From positions 1-8,202 of the forward strand of contig JACPSV010000248.1 in the NCBI GenBank assembly GCA_016193115.1: a stretch of DNA of 8,202 nt, read 5' to 3'. Origin of the DNA: Elusimicrobiota bacterium (GTDB lineage Bacteria > Elusimicrobiota > Elusimicrobia > 2-02-FULL-39-32). The translations under genes and the position numbers were made by a program. Of the stretch, positions 1 to 6,061 are shown in pieces (position 1 is the stretch's first letter; the number at the start of each line of letters is the position of its first letter). The notes under the pieces were generated by a model that was not told the origin of the DNA, ran no database searches, and worked only from the letters and a program-made list of their open reading frames with translations.

Positions 1-770
1 TGCTTGGCTTTGGAAACATGGCGAACGTGCGTGTCGGTAAGTTGCCGCCTCTCCATTGGACGTCTGCTTCCGGCAGATTGCCCATGTTGCCGCCGGTCAA
101 ACAACAAGTGTTGACTCAGGTAACCTCTTCCAACAATGGGGCAGACGATTCCGTGCCCACCACCAACGCTCAACAGGCATTGGAGTTTTATGGGTACAGG
201 GGTCCTGTCTTGTACGCGTTGGGTCTCTCGGACGGCAAAAGTCAGAGCGCCGACAAAAACCAAGACAAAAATTATTGGGGAGTCTTGAGGTTGGATCAAA
301 CGGAAGGCGCCGCGGAAGGGAGTTCCGTGTCTCTCTTTGGCTACAAGGGCGTGGATACGAAAGATTTGTCCACCGTGAAGAAGACGAACAACTTCTTCCG
401 GATAGCGCCTTCTGCCAACTTGAGGCTTGGCAATCTGGACATCATTGGCTCTTTTGCTTACGGTGAAGACGACAACTGGACGATTACGTTCTCGAGCAAA
501 GCAGTCCGGAACGTGTTCCGGGGAGCCGTCGGCCAAATCGGGTATCTCATTTCTCCGGAGTGGTACACGGTGGTTCAATACGATGTGGTGGATTCGCCCA
601 CCTCTCGCAGCATTGACTTCAACCGCGTCTCTCCATCCATTTGGTATACCCCTAGGGAAAATATGCGGATTGGGCTGATCGGCCGGATTGACCTTCAAAC
701 AACGGAAGGTAACGCTTCACACACGAAGGAACTTCACGAGATTCTGGTCAACATCCGCACGATGTTTTAA
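1..770 (+). CDS. Outer-membrane beta-barrel (porin-like) protein, C-terminal part
   Basis: The reading frame is open to the left edge (at least five codons precede the first ATG at 18), so this is the 3' part of a longer gene and the ATG at 18 is probably not the real start. The protein shows alternating polar and hydrophobic strands joined by Gly/Asn/Asp-rich turns (for example FYGYRGPVLYALGLSDG and NLDIIGSFAYGEDDN). It ends in an amphipathic strand EILVNIRTMF with a C-terminal Phe, the classical recognition signal for outer-membrane barrel assembly. No haem motif is present. The gene precedes a cytochrome cluster on the same strand, and I infer that it could supply a channel or partner for periplasmic cytochromes, but the substrate is unknown. 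Being an outer-membrane barrel is well supported; the exact family is not recognised. Confidence 0.7.
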   Translation, partial: LGFGNMANVRVGKLPPLHWTSASGRLPMLPPVKQQVLTQVTSSNNGADDSVPTTNAQQALEFYGYRGPVLYALGLSDGKSQSADKNQDKNYWGVLRLDQTEGAAEGSSVSLFGYKGVDTKDLSTVKKTNNFFRIAPSANLRLGNLDIIGSFAYGEDDNWTITFSSKAVRNVFRGAVGQIGYLISPEWYTVVQYDVVDSPTSRSIDFNRVSPSIWYTPRENMRIGLIGRIDLQTTEGNASHTKELHEILVNIRTMF

Positions 771-788
771 TGTAGATACGGCAGAAAA

Positions 789-844
789 CTGGTGGAAACA
801 GCGCTTTTGAAGAAGTCTCCTTGTTGGGCGCTGTTTTCCACCAG
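789..844. repeat. Large bulged inverted repeat between porin and cytochrome c genes
   Basis: The arms at 789-804 (CTGGTGGAAACAGCGC) and 828-844 are complementary over 16 bp with a single extra T in the right arm; the loop is 805-827. It starts 18 bases after the porin stop codon and ends 34 bases before the cytochrome start. No T-run follows the right arm, so it is not a standard intrinsic terminator. It could be an mRNA-stabilising or processing hairpin between two co-transcribed genes, or a regulatory site. Confidence 0.75.
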
Positions 845-861
845 CCCGCCGATCGCCGGAA

Positions 862-868
862 AAGGAGG
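862..868 (+). promoter_or_regulatory. Strong ribosome binding site for the monoheme cytochrome c
   Basis: AAGGAGG is a full Shine-Dalgarno match ten bases before the ATG at 879. It fixes this start and suggests high expression. Confidence 0.8.
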
Positions 869-878
869 ATAGAAGACA

Positions 879-1256
879 ATGATTAAAGGGATGAAAACAG
901 GGGTAGCGGCTGTTTTGGGTACGGGTCTGGTATTTTCGCTTTCTTTTGCGGCCGCTCCCAGCGTGGACGCAGCCAAAAAACTTTATGATTCGAAATGCGC
1001 GTCCTGTCACGGTAAAGACGGGAAGGGGAACGCCGCGATGTCGAAAGCATTCAAGGTGAGTCCCGCCGCTCTAAACCTCGTTGATGAAGAAACGGTTGCG
1101 AAGAAAGATGAAGAGCTTCTAAAAATAATCGGGGAAGGCAAAAATAAGATGCCTGCCTACGCTAAACAGTTGAAGGCCGAAGAACAAAAATTGGTTCTTC
1201 AGTATGCGCGTGGACTTGCAGAAAAGAAGACGGAAAATAAAATGGAAAAGAAGTAG
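879..1256 (+). CDS. Secreted monoheme class I cytochrome c
   Basis: This is a 125-residue periplasmic electron carrier. Residues 1 to about 25 form a signal peptide (basic start, hydrophobic core, Ala-rich cleavage area). The haem is attached at CASCH (residues 40-44), and Met91 in KMPAY is the expected sixth ligand, as in class I cytochrome c. The core of about 90 residues is typical of small c5/c6/c551-like proteins; the C-terminus is a Lys/Glu-rich tail. The start is set by the AAGGAGG site. The gene lies between the porin gene and the multiheme/Rieske/cytochrome b operon, so it probably shuttles electrons from or to that complex; the direction is not visible. A hairpin follows the gene. 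The family assignment is secure, the specific partner is inferred. Confidence 0.92.
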   Translation: MIKGMKTGVAAVLGTGLVFSLSFAAAPSVDAAKKLYDSKCASCHGKDGKGNAAMSKAFKVSPAALNLVDEETVAKKDEELLKIIGEGKNKMPAYAKQLKAEEQKLVLQYARGLAEKKTENKMEKK

Positions 1257-1308
1257 GTTTTCCTTAAAAAAGAAAAGAACTATCGTTTCGGAGTTTCAAG
1301 GGCTTCTA

Positions 1309-1342
1309 AAGAAAGCCGTCTTTTTTTAAGGACGGCTTTCTT
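1309..1342 (+). terminator. 12-bp hairpin between cytochrome c and the respiratory operon (leaky terminator or attenuator)
   Basis: Arms 1309-1320 and 1331-1342 pair perfectly over 12 bp, with GCCGTC/GACGGC at the core and a T-rich loop. The sequence after the stem (CATATA) is only weakly T-rich, so termination would be incomplete. Only 31 bases separate the hairpin from the next start codon, which leaves no room for a normal promoter after it. The operon is therefore probably transcribed through this element, which may lower expression of the downstream genes relative to the small cytochrome. Confidence 0.6.
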
Positions 1343-1373
1343 CATATAGAACCCGAAGAAACGGGAGAATAAA

Positions 1374-3062
1374 ATGAGCGAGTCGAATGCTCCGGCCAAC
1401 GTGGAAATTGAAAGAAAACAGTGGTGGAGATTCTTAAATTATTTCGGAATTTCTATTGAAGTTCGTTCTCGTTGGCGGATTTTAATTCATTTGCGCAAGC
1501 GATTTTTTTGGCTAGTGGGAGGGATCTTTGTTTTTATTTTTGTCCTTTTATTAGGAATGGCAAAATATTCCGAGAGTCCGAGATTTTGCCGTTCCTGCCA
1601 TATCATGGAGCCTTACTATAAGGCGTGGAAAGGATCTAAACATAATCAGGTTGCCTGCGTGGAGTGCCACTATCCGCCCGGGTCTCCCAAAACCATTCTC
1701 TGGAAAAAGTTTCAGGCGCTCTCTCAAGTGGTGAAATACGTGACGCGCACCTACTCTTCCAAACCGTTTGCGGAGGTTGAAGATTCGGCCTGCCTAAAAT
1801 GCCATTCAGCCCGGCTGCTGGAGGGAAAATTGACGACGGAAAGAGGAATCCAATTCGATCATAAATCTCATCTCACCACCACCCACAGGGAGAGAAAATT
1901 GGCTTGCACTTCCTGCCATGCGCAGATGGTGGTGGGAAATCACATGGAAGTGACGTGGAACACGTGTTTCCTCTGCCATTTTAAGGGAATGGTGGATGGT
2001 CGGGAAGTGCATCCGATTGGAGGATGTTTGGCCTGTCACAAACTTCCGGACAAGAGTTTCCAGATCGGGAACATGGTTTATAACCATCAAGATTTTTCCG
2101 GAAAAAGAGGAGTTGCCTGCGCTGACTGTCATCAGGATATCATTCAGGGGAAAGGGGACGCGCCTCAAGAGCGTTGCTTTACCTGCCACAACCAACCCGA
2201 GAAGTTAGACAAGATAAAGGATATTCCCTCCTTGCACGAAAACCACATTACCAAACACAATGTGGCCTGCTTTCACTGCCATACGGAAATGCAGCATAAA
2301 GTCTCTATGCCGGGAAAAAAGGAGTTGGCCTACGATTGTTCTGTTTGTCATGTCGCTAAACATTCGGGTCAAAAAGATTTTTATAAAGGGATAGGGGCGA
2401 AAGACGTTCCTGAGATGCCCAGTCCCATGTATCTGGCGAACGTGGATTGCGTGGGCTGCCATATCTCAAAGCCGGCGGAGGACATGGAATCCCATTTTAA
2501 GGGTAAAACGTTTAAGGGAGATCCGGAAGGGTCTTGCGTGAAATGTCATGGGGAAAGATACCGTGGGATCACGGCTCAGGCGAAAAAAGTCATATCGGAG
2601 GAGTATAAAGAGGTGAAAGAAAAATGGAATCAAGTCAAAACGCTTGTGGCGGCGTCTTCTCTCAAAAAAGAGGATAGAACCTCTATCCAAAAAGAGTTGA
2701 ATCACGTGGAGTATAATCTTGCTTTCATCGATAACAGCCATGCCGTGCACAACATTTATTATGCCGCTCAGATATTGAGAAAGTCCGACGACGAACTTAC
2801 AAAAATTGGGGAAGAGCATGGTCTGGAACTCAAGGATATCTCCGGCCATCCCCTGATGAGCGGCGGTTTCTGCGCGACGATGTGTCATCAGAATGTGGGA
2901 GTTAAAGTCCCGCCGGAATTTGTGACGTATAAGGGCAAAAAGATGCCGCATATTCAACACACGGAAATGATGCCGTGTACAAAGTGTCACGAATTTGGTT
3001 CACATAAGCGTGTGAAAATGAAGTTTAAGACAGAAGATTGTCAGGTTTGTCACGAAATTTAG
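1374..3062 (+). CDS. Membrane-anchored NapC/NrfH-like multiheme cytochrome c, 15 potential haems
   Basis: The 562-residue protein has a cytoplasmic N-terminus, one membrane helix at about 44-62, and a long periplasmic part. The first haem site, C72-RSCH-IM, has the CXXCHXM form of NrfH, where the Met ligates haem 1 of a quinol dehydrogenase. Further sites follow at 95, 140, 178, 198, 218, 249, 268, 299, 322, 359, 388, 535 and 556 (all CXXCH), plus one CX3CH at 500-505, giving 15. Residues 393-499 carry no haem motif and look helical, with a segment (SHAVHNIYYAAQIL, 455-468) like the helices found in NrfA/HAO-related proteins. By family it should take electrons from menaquinol and pass them along a periplasmic haem chain. 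It opens an operon with a tetraheme cytochrome and Rieske/cytochrome b genes. GGGAGA at 1363-1368 is the ribosome site. Family is secure; the terminal acceptor or donor is unknown. Confidence 0.93.
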   Translation: MSESNAPANVEIERKQWWRFLNYFGISIEVRSRWRILIHLRKRFFWLVGGIFVFIFVLLLGMAKYSESPRFCRSCHIMEPYYKAWKGSKHNQVACVECHYPPGSPKTILWKKFQALSQVVKYVTRTYSSKPFAEVEDSACLKCHSARLLEGKLTTERGIQFDHKSHLTTTHRERKLACTSCHAQMVVGNHMEVTWNTCFLCHFKGMVDGREVHPIGGCLACHKLPDKSFQIGNMVYNHQDFSGKRGVACADCHQDIIQGKGDAPQERCFTCHNQPEKLDKIKDIPSLHENHITKHNVACFHCHTEMQHKVSMPGKKELAYDCSVCHVAKHSGQKDFYKGIGAKDVPEMPSPMYLANVDCVGCHISKPAEDMESHFKGKTFKGDPEGSCVKCHGERYRGITAQAKKVISEEYKEVKEKWNQVKTLVAASSLKKEDRTSIQKELNHVEYNLAFIDNSHAVHNIYYAAQILRKSDDELTKIGEEHGLELKDISGHPLMSGGFCATMCHQNVGVKVPPEFVTYKGKKMPHIQHTEMMPCTKCHEFGSHKRVKMKFKTEDCQVCHEI

Positions 3063-3076
3063 GCAAATGTGTTGCC
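3061..3076 (+). promoter_or_regulatory. Sigma-54-like -24/-12 promoter before the tetraheme gene
   Basis: AGGCA-N6-TTGCC has the GG and GC doublets exactly ten bases apart, as in the RpoN consensus TGGCACG-N4-TTGC. A start about 12 bases after the GC would be near 3087, leaving a 24-base leader that includes the ribosome site at 3101-3106. It overlaps the stop codon of the preceding gene, in the longest gap (48 bases) inside the operon. A near-identical element occurs at 8149-8164. An alternative reading is a plain GGCAA/TTGCC hairpin. Confidence 0.45.
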
Positions 3077-3110
3077 ACAATTATTTAAGGATGTCCATTG
3101 GGAGGGCGCC

Positions 3111-3783
3111 ATGAAAAAGATTAGCTTAGTTTTTGCGGTTTTGTTTTGTACAATTGTGTCGGGGTTCTCTTCCGATGGCAAAAATAGCTGTGTGAACTGT
3201 CACAGCCGCATTACAAAAGTGGATTCCTCCCGCCCGGCGCACAGTTTTGTGGATTGGGAAAACTCGATCCATGCCAAAAGGGGAATCGCTTGCGACGCCT
3301 GTCATGGCGGGAACTCAGCCGCTCCGGAAGCGGACAAAGCTCACGAAAAAATTTCTAAATCCTCGGATCCGGAAAGCAGCATCTACTTCAACAAAATACC
3401 GGACTCCTTCTGGCAAAGGTCCCAATTGTGTGACCTGCCACGGGTCCATGGCGTCCCATGTGATGGCGCCGCGTGAGTTGGAATCTGTTTGCACCTTATG
3501 TCACCGTCGTCCCACGAAAGCGTATGCTTCTTTGCTGACCCTGCAGGCGACCCAAAAGACGATGGGTCAACTGCGAAAGGAGCTGAAGGAATCGAAATCA
3601 CAGGGTTTGAATGTGAGTCAACAGTCCGACGATCTTGTCAAGGTGGAACAGTCGTACAGGGAAATCCTGAAAGTTTGGCATTCTTTTGATATGGAAAAGG
3701 TGTTGACGATGTCGCACGATCTGAACCGCCGCATTCGCAACACGTTCCACGAGATTGAACTTAAAAAGAACATTAAAAAGTAG
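3111..3783 (+). pseudogene. Secreted tetraheme cytochrome c, disrupted by a frameshift near 3405
   Basis: Translation from ATG 3111 (ribosome site GGAGGG at 3101-3106) gives a signal peptide (about 1-19) and haem sites CVNCH (27-31) and CDACH (61-65). Coherent sequence then continues only in the next frame, which holds CVTCH (3427-3441) and CTLCH (3490-3504) and ends at 3783. Joining them by skipping one base, best placed around 3405, gives a protein of about 223 residues with four haems. Without the join, the first frame runs on to 3476 and loses two haems. After the last haem site comes a long helical region of about 90 residues (SLLTLQATQKTMGQL onward, with WHSFD near the end). It sits between the 15-haem protein and the Rieske gene, so it is likely a soluble partner of that complex. 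The shift may be a true mutation or a sequencing error. The exact family is not named with certainty. Confidence 0.8.
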
Positions 3784-3809
3784 TCCAATTCTCTCGAGAG
3801 GTATCCTCC

Positions 3810-4310
3810 ATGGCCTATGATCCTACAGAAAATGAAATCACTCGCCGCTCCTTTCTCAGCCGCGCGATCGTTGGGATTGGCGGACTGATCGGCGCTGTTT
3901 TTACGGGGATCGGCGGCGGTTATTTCCTCTCTCCTCTCTGGCACAAAAAGAAAGAATCCTGGGTGGATTTAGGTTTGGTCAAAGACTTTCGGGAAGGGGT
4001 ACCGGTGAAAGTAGATTTTACGGTTCGGAAGCGGGACGCGTGGTCCACGATCGAGAGCCGGTCTTCCGCCTGGATTGTGACCGCTAATCTCAAGGAATTT
4101 ATCGCTTTCGATCCCAAATGCACGCATCTGGGGTGCCCCTACCGGTGGAGCGACGACAAAAAGCAGTTCCTCTGCCCCTGCCACACCGCCACGTTTGGAA
4201 TTGACGGGAAAGTGGTTTCCGGACCTCCTCCCCGGCCGTTGGACCGTTACCCAACCAAAGTTGTGGGCGGCCACTTGCTGATACTGCCGCAAAAAACGGC
4301 GGAGGCTTAA
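3810..4310 (+). CDS. qcrA: Rieske 2Fe-2S protein of the cytochrome b complex
   Basis: The 166-residue protein starts with a twin-arginine-type signal anchor (TRRSFLSRA, residues 11-19) followed by a Gly-rich membrane helix at about 20-40. Box I is C104-T-H106-L-G-C109, and box II is C122-P-C124-H125. Cys104, His106, Cys122 and His125 bind the 2Fe-2S cluster, while Cys109 and Cys124 form the usual disulfide. The Pro loop is GPPPRPL (138-144). Box II continues as TATF instead of the common GS(x)F, a modest deviation near the cluster. The protein takes the first electron from quinol at the Qo site and passes it to cytochrome c. It lies 26 bases after the tetraheme gene, with GAGAGG at 3796-3801 as its ribosome site, and is followed without any gap by cytochrome b. 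The symbol follows the qcrABC gene order and is by analogy. Confidence 0.95.
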   Translation: MAYDPTENEITRRSFLSRAIVGIGGLIGAVFTGIGGGYFLSPLWHKKKESWVDLGLVKDFREGVPVKVDFTVRKRDAWSTIESRSSAWIVTANLKEFIAFDPKCTHLGCPYRWSDDKKQFLCPCHTATFGIDGKVVSGPPPRPLDRYPTKVVGGHLLILPQKTAEA

Positions 4311-5018
4311 ATGAATTCTTTCTGGGAATGGATGAAGACAAGGTTGGGAATTGAGGAACTGTGGAACGCGCTTTTCGCGCGTCATGTTCCGGAAGCGAAG
4401 GGGTGGACGGCATGGCTTTACACGCTGGGGAGCGCTTCATTGTTTGTGTTTACCGTTCAGGCGATTACAGGCGCGCTGCTGGCGATGAATTATGTTCCTT
4501 CTCCCGACCACGCTTACGACTCGATTCGTTTCATCAATGAGCAAGTGCTTCTGGGACGGTTTCTGCGCGGACTGCACCACTGGGGCGCGACCGCGATGGT
4601 GATCCTGGTTTCCCTGCACATGCTTCGGGTCTATTTTATGGGCTCTTACAAATATCCGAGGGAAGCCACATGGATTGTGGGTGTTTTAATATTTTTAGTC
4701 GTCATGGGGTTTAGTTTTACCGGTTACCTTTTACCGTGGGATCAAAAAGCTTATTGGGCTACGATGGTAGGTGTCAATATCTCGGCGCAGGTGCCCGTGA
4801 TCGGGGAATATATCGGCAAAGTTCTTAAAGGCGGCGACGAGATGGGCGCTGTGACCCTCACGCGTTTTTATGCCATCCAGGTCTTGGTACTTCCCGCAAT
4901 CATTCTGGGCGCCTTGGCCATTCATCTGTTTTTAGTCGTGTGGCATGGAATTTCTGAATCTCCAACCAGAAAAGAGGACGATCAAAATAAAAATGCGGGA
5001 ACAGGAATCTTGCAATGA
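4311..5018 (+). CDS. qcrB: Cytochrome b6-type subunit with one haem-b ligand replaced by Gln
   Basis: The 235-residue protein has four membrane helices and the b6 landmarks: helix B H89-HWGA...SLH103 with the family spacing of 14, and PWDQKAYW (142-149). Helix D keeps His205, but the partner position 15 residues earlier, a His in RFYSLHTFVLP-like sequences, is Gln190 (codon CAG, 4878-4880). By homology this His and the helix-B His89 ligate the positive-side haem (bL/bp). The position of the Cys that binds haem ci in b6f and Gram-positive b6c is Thr38 (LYTLG), so that covalent haem is not expected. The subunit carries electrons across the membrane between the two quinone sites. Its ATG directly follows the Rieske stop codon, and its ribosome site GGAGG (4301-4305) lies inside the Rieske gene. 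It overlaps the next gene by four bases, implying coupled translation. Confidence 0.95.
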   Translation: MNSFWEWMKTRLGIEELWNALFARHVPEAKGWTAWLYTLGSASLFVFTVQAITGALLAMNYVPSPDHAYDSIRFINEQVLLGRFLRGLHHWGATAMVILVSLHMLRVYFMGSYKYPREATWIVGVLIFLVVMGFSFTGYLLPWDQKAYWATMVGVNISAQVPVIGEYIGKVLKGGDEMGAVTLTRFYAIQVLVLPAIILGALAIHLFLVVWHGISESPTRKEDDQNKNAGTGILQ

Positions 5019-5974
5019 CCTGGCATGAGAAATATCTCGAGCGGTACAAAAAGCTGAAATCCGAAGGGAAACCGTTTTTCCCTTATGCCGTGTTTAAAGA
5101 TACGTTGGTTGCCCTACTGATTTTTGGGGTCTTGTGCGGGTTGGCGTACTATTTTGGCGCTGAAATCGAAGATCCTGCCGATCCCACAGATTCCAACTAT
5201 AATCCCAGGCCCGAATGGTACTTCCTCTTTCTGTTTCAGGCGCTTAAATTGTTTCCCGGAAATTTGGAGTCGATCGCCGCGATTGTGTTGCCGGGAGCGG
5301 CGGTGGCGTTTCTATTCCTTCTACCGTTTATAGACCGAGGTCCCGAACGGCACATTTTTGACCGTCCGTTCCTTACTTTTCTTGGGTTGGGGACTTTAGC
5401 GGGAATTGGGTACCTGACCTACCAAGGCGCTGTCAGTCCCTTGACGAACCCGATTATAGAAAAAGATCCTGTGGCGTTTGCGGGACAAAGGTTGTACAGC
5501 AGTTTGAATTGCGCCTACTGCCACAAAATTGGAGGAAGAGGCGGGACCATCGGTCCGGAACTGGACAAAGGCGCAGGGGACGAGAGCGAAGAATGGCTGG
5601 AAAAACATTTCCGCGATCCCCAACTGACTTCTCCCGGTTCCGCGATGCCCAAACTGAATCTACTGGAAGATGAGATCCAATCTTTGGTGGCTTACATCAA
5701 ATCGTTGAGCAGCGGCGGAGGATTTACAGAAGAAGCTCCAAAACTTTTTCAGGAAAATTGCGCGGCGTGCCATAAGTTAGGCCAAGAAGGCAGCGAGGTG
5801 GGTCCGGACCTCAGCTTGATCGGCACGGCCCGCGACAAAAATTACATTCGAAAATATGTGGAAGATCCGTCCAAAATCAATCCTTCCTCCAGCATGCCCG
5901 GCTACAAAGGCCAACTGACCGACCTGCAAATAGAAGATCTCTCCCGCTATCTGGCAGCGCAAAAAGGGAATTAA
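5015..5974 (+). CDS. qcrC: Subunit IV fused to a diheme cytochrome c (QcrC-like)
   Basis: Residues 1-145 match subunit IV of b6-type complexes: three membrane helices (about 27-47, 85-105, 118-137) and the Qo-site motif PEWY (66-69). Residues 150-319 hold two class I cytochrome c domains, CAYCH (166-170) with Met211 in AMPKL, and CAACH (249-253) with Met294 in SMPGY. The fusion replaces a separate cytochrome c1 or f. Gram-positive QcrC has one c domain, so the second haem is an extension, possibly to reach the periplasmic cytochromes encoded alongside. The ATG overlaps the cytochrome b stop codon (ATGA), with AGGA at 5003-5006 upstream. It is the last gene of the operon; a long inverted repeat begins 12 bases after the stop codon. 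The fold and function of both halves are secure. Confidence 0.95.
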   Translation: MTWHEKYLERYKKLKSEGKPFFPYAVFKDTLVALLIFGVLCGLAYYFGAEIEDPADPTDSNYNPRPEWYFLFLFQALKLFPGNLESIAAIVLPGAAVAFLFLLPFIDRGPERHIFDRPFLTFLGLGTLAGIGYLTYQGAVSPLTNPIIEKDPVAFAGQRLYSSLNCAYCHKIGGRGGTIGPELDKGAGDESEEWLEKHFRDPQLTSPGSAMPKLNLLEDEIQSLVAYIKSLSSGGGFTEEAPKLFQENCAACHKLGQEGSEVGPDLSLIGTARDKNYIRKYVEDPSKINPSSSMPGYKGQLTDLQIEDLSRYLAAQKGN

Positions 5975-5986
5975 GGGGACACCCGA

Positions 5987-6059
5987 CGTCATTCCCGCGA
6001 AAGCGGGAATCTAGCCGGCGGAAAATCCGTTCTGGATTCCCGCTTTCGCTGGAATGACG
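5987..6059. repeat. dRS3/REP-like intergenic inverted repeat
   Basis: The outer arms 5987-6014 and 6032-6059 are 28 bases each, complementary with two mismatches. Each arm is itself a palindrome: the left one contains ATTCCC-N8-GGGAAT (5991-6010), the form of the neisserial dRS3 core, and the right one is a slightly decayed version. The 17-base centre holds a small CGGA-AAA-TCCG hairpin (6019-6029). Such GTCATTCCCGCGAAAGCGGGAAT units are dispersed in many bacterial genomes. The element lies right behind the respiratory operon, where its structure could also protect or end the transcript, and abuts the truncated antitoxin gene. Confidence 0.85.
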
Positions 6060-6061
6060 GC

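Noticed and set aside
2466..2990. Minus-strand ORF of 174 codons inside the 15-haem gene
   Set aside because: It is a shadow of the multiheme coding frame; the His/Cys-rich look derives from antisense haem codons.
3069..3110. Start of the tetraheme gene at ATG 3069
   Set aside because: The extra 14 residues would precede a normal signal peptide, and GGAGGG at 3101-3106 points to ATG 3111. The upstream part coincides with the promoter-like element.
3247..3426. Separate gene for the second half of the tetraheme protein beginning at 3247
   Set aside because: This stretch is out of frame with the CDACH haem motif and shows no coherent protein before CVTCH; it is an overlap shadow of the first frame.
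3380..3430. Programmed ribosomal frameshift in the tetraheme gene
   Set aside because: No slippery heptamer, internal Shine-Dalgarno plus stop arrangement or stimulating hairpin is apparent; a mutation or sequencing error is simpler.
5987..6059. CRISPR repeat unit
   Set aside because: There are only two arms in inverted orientation, with no regular spacer series; this repeat family is a known false positive.
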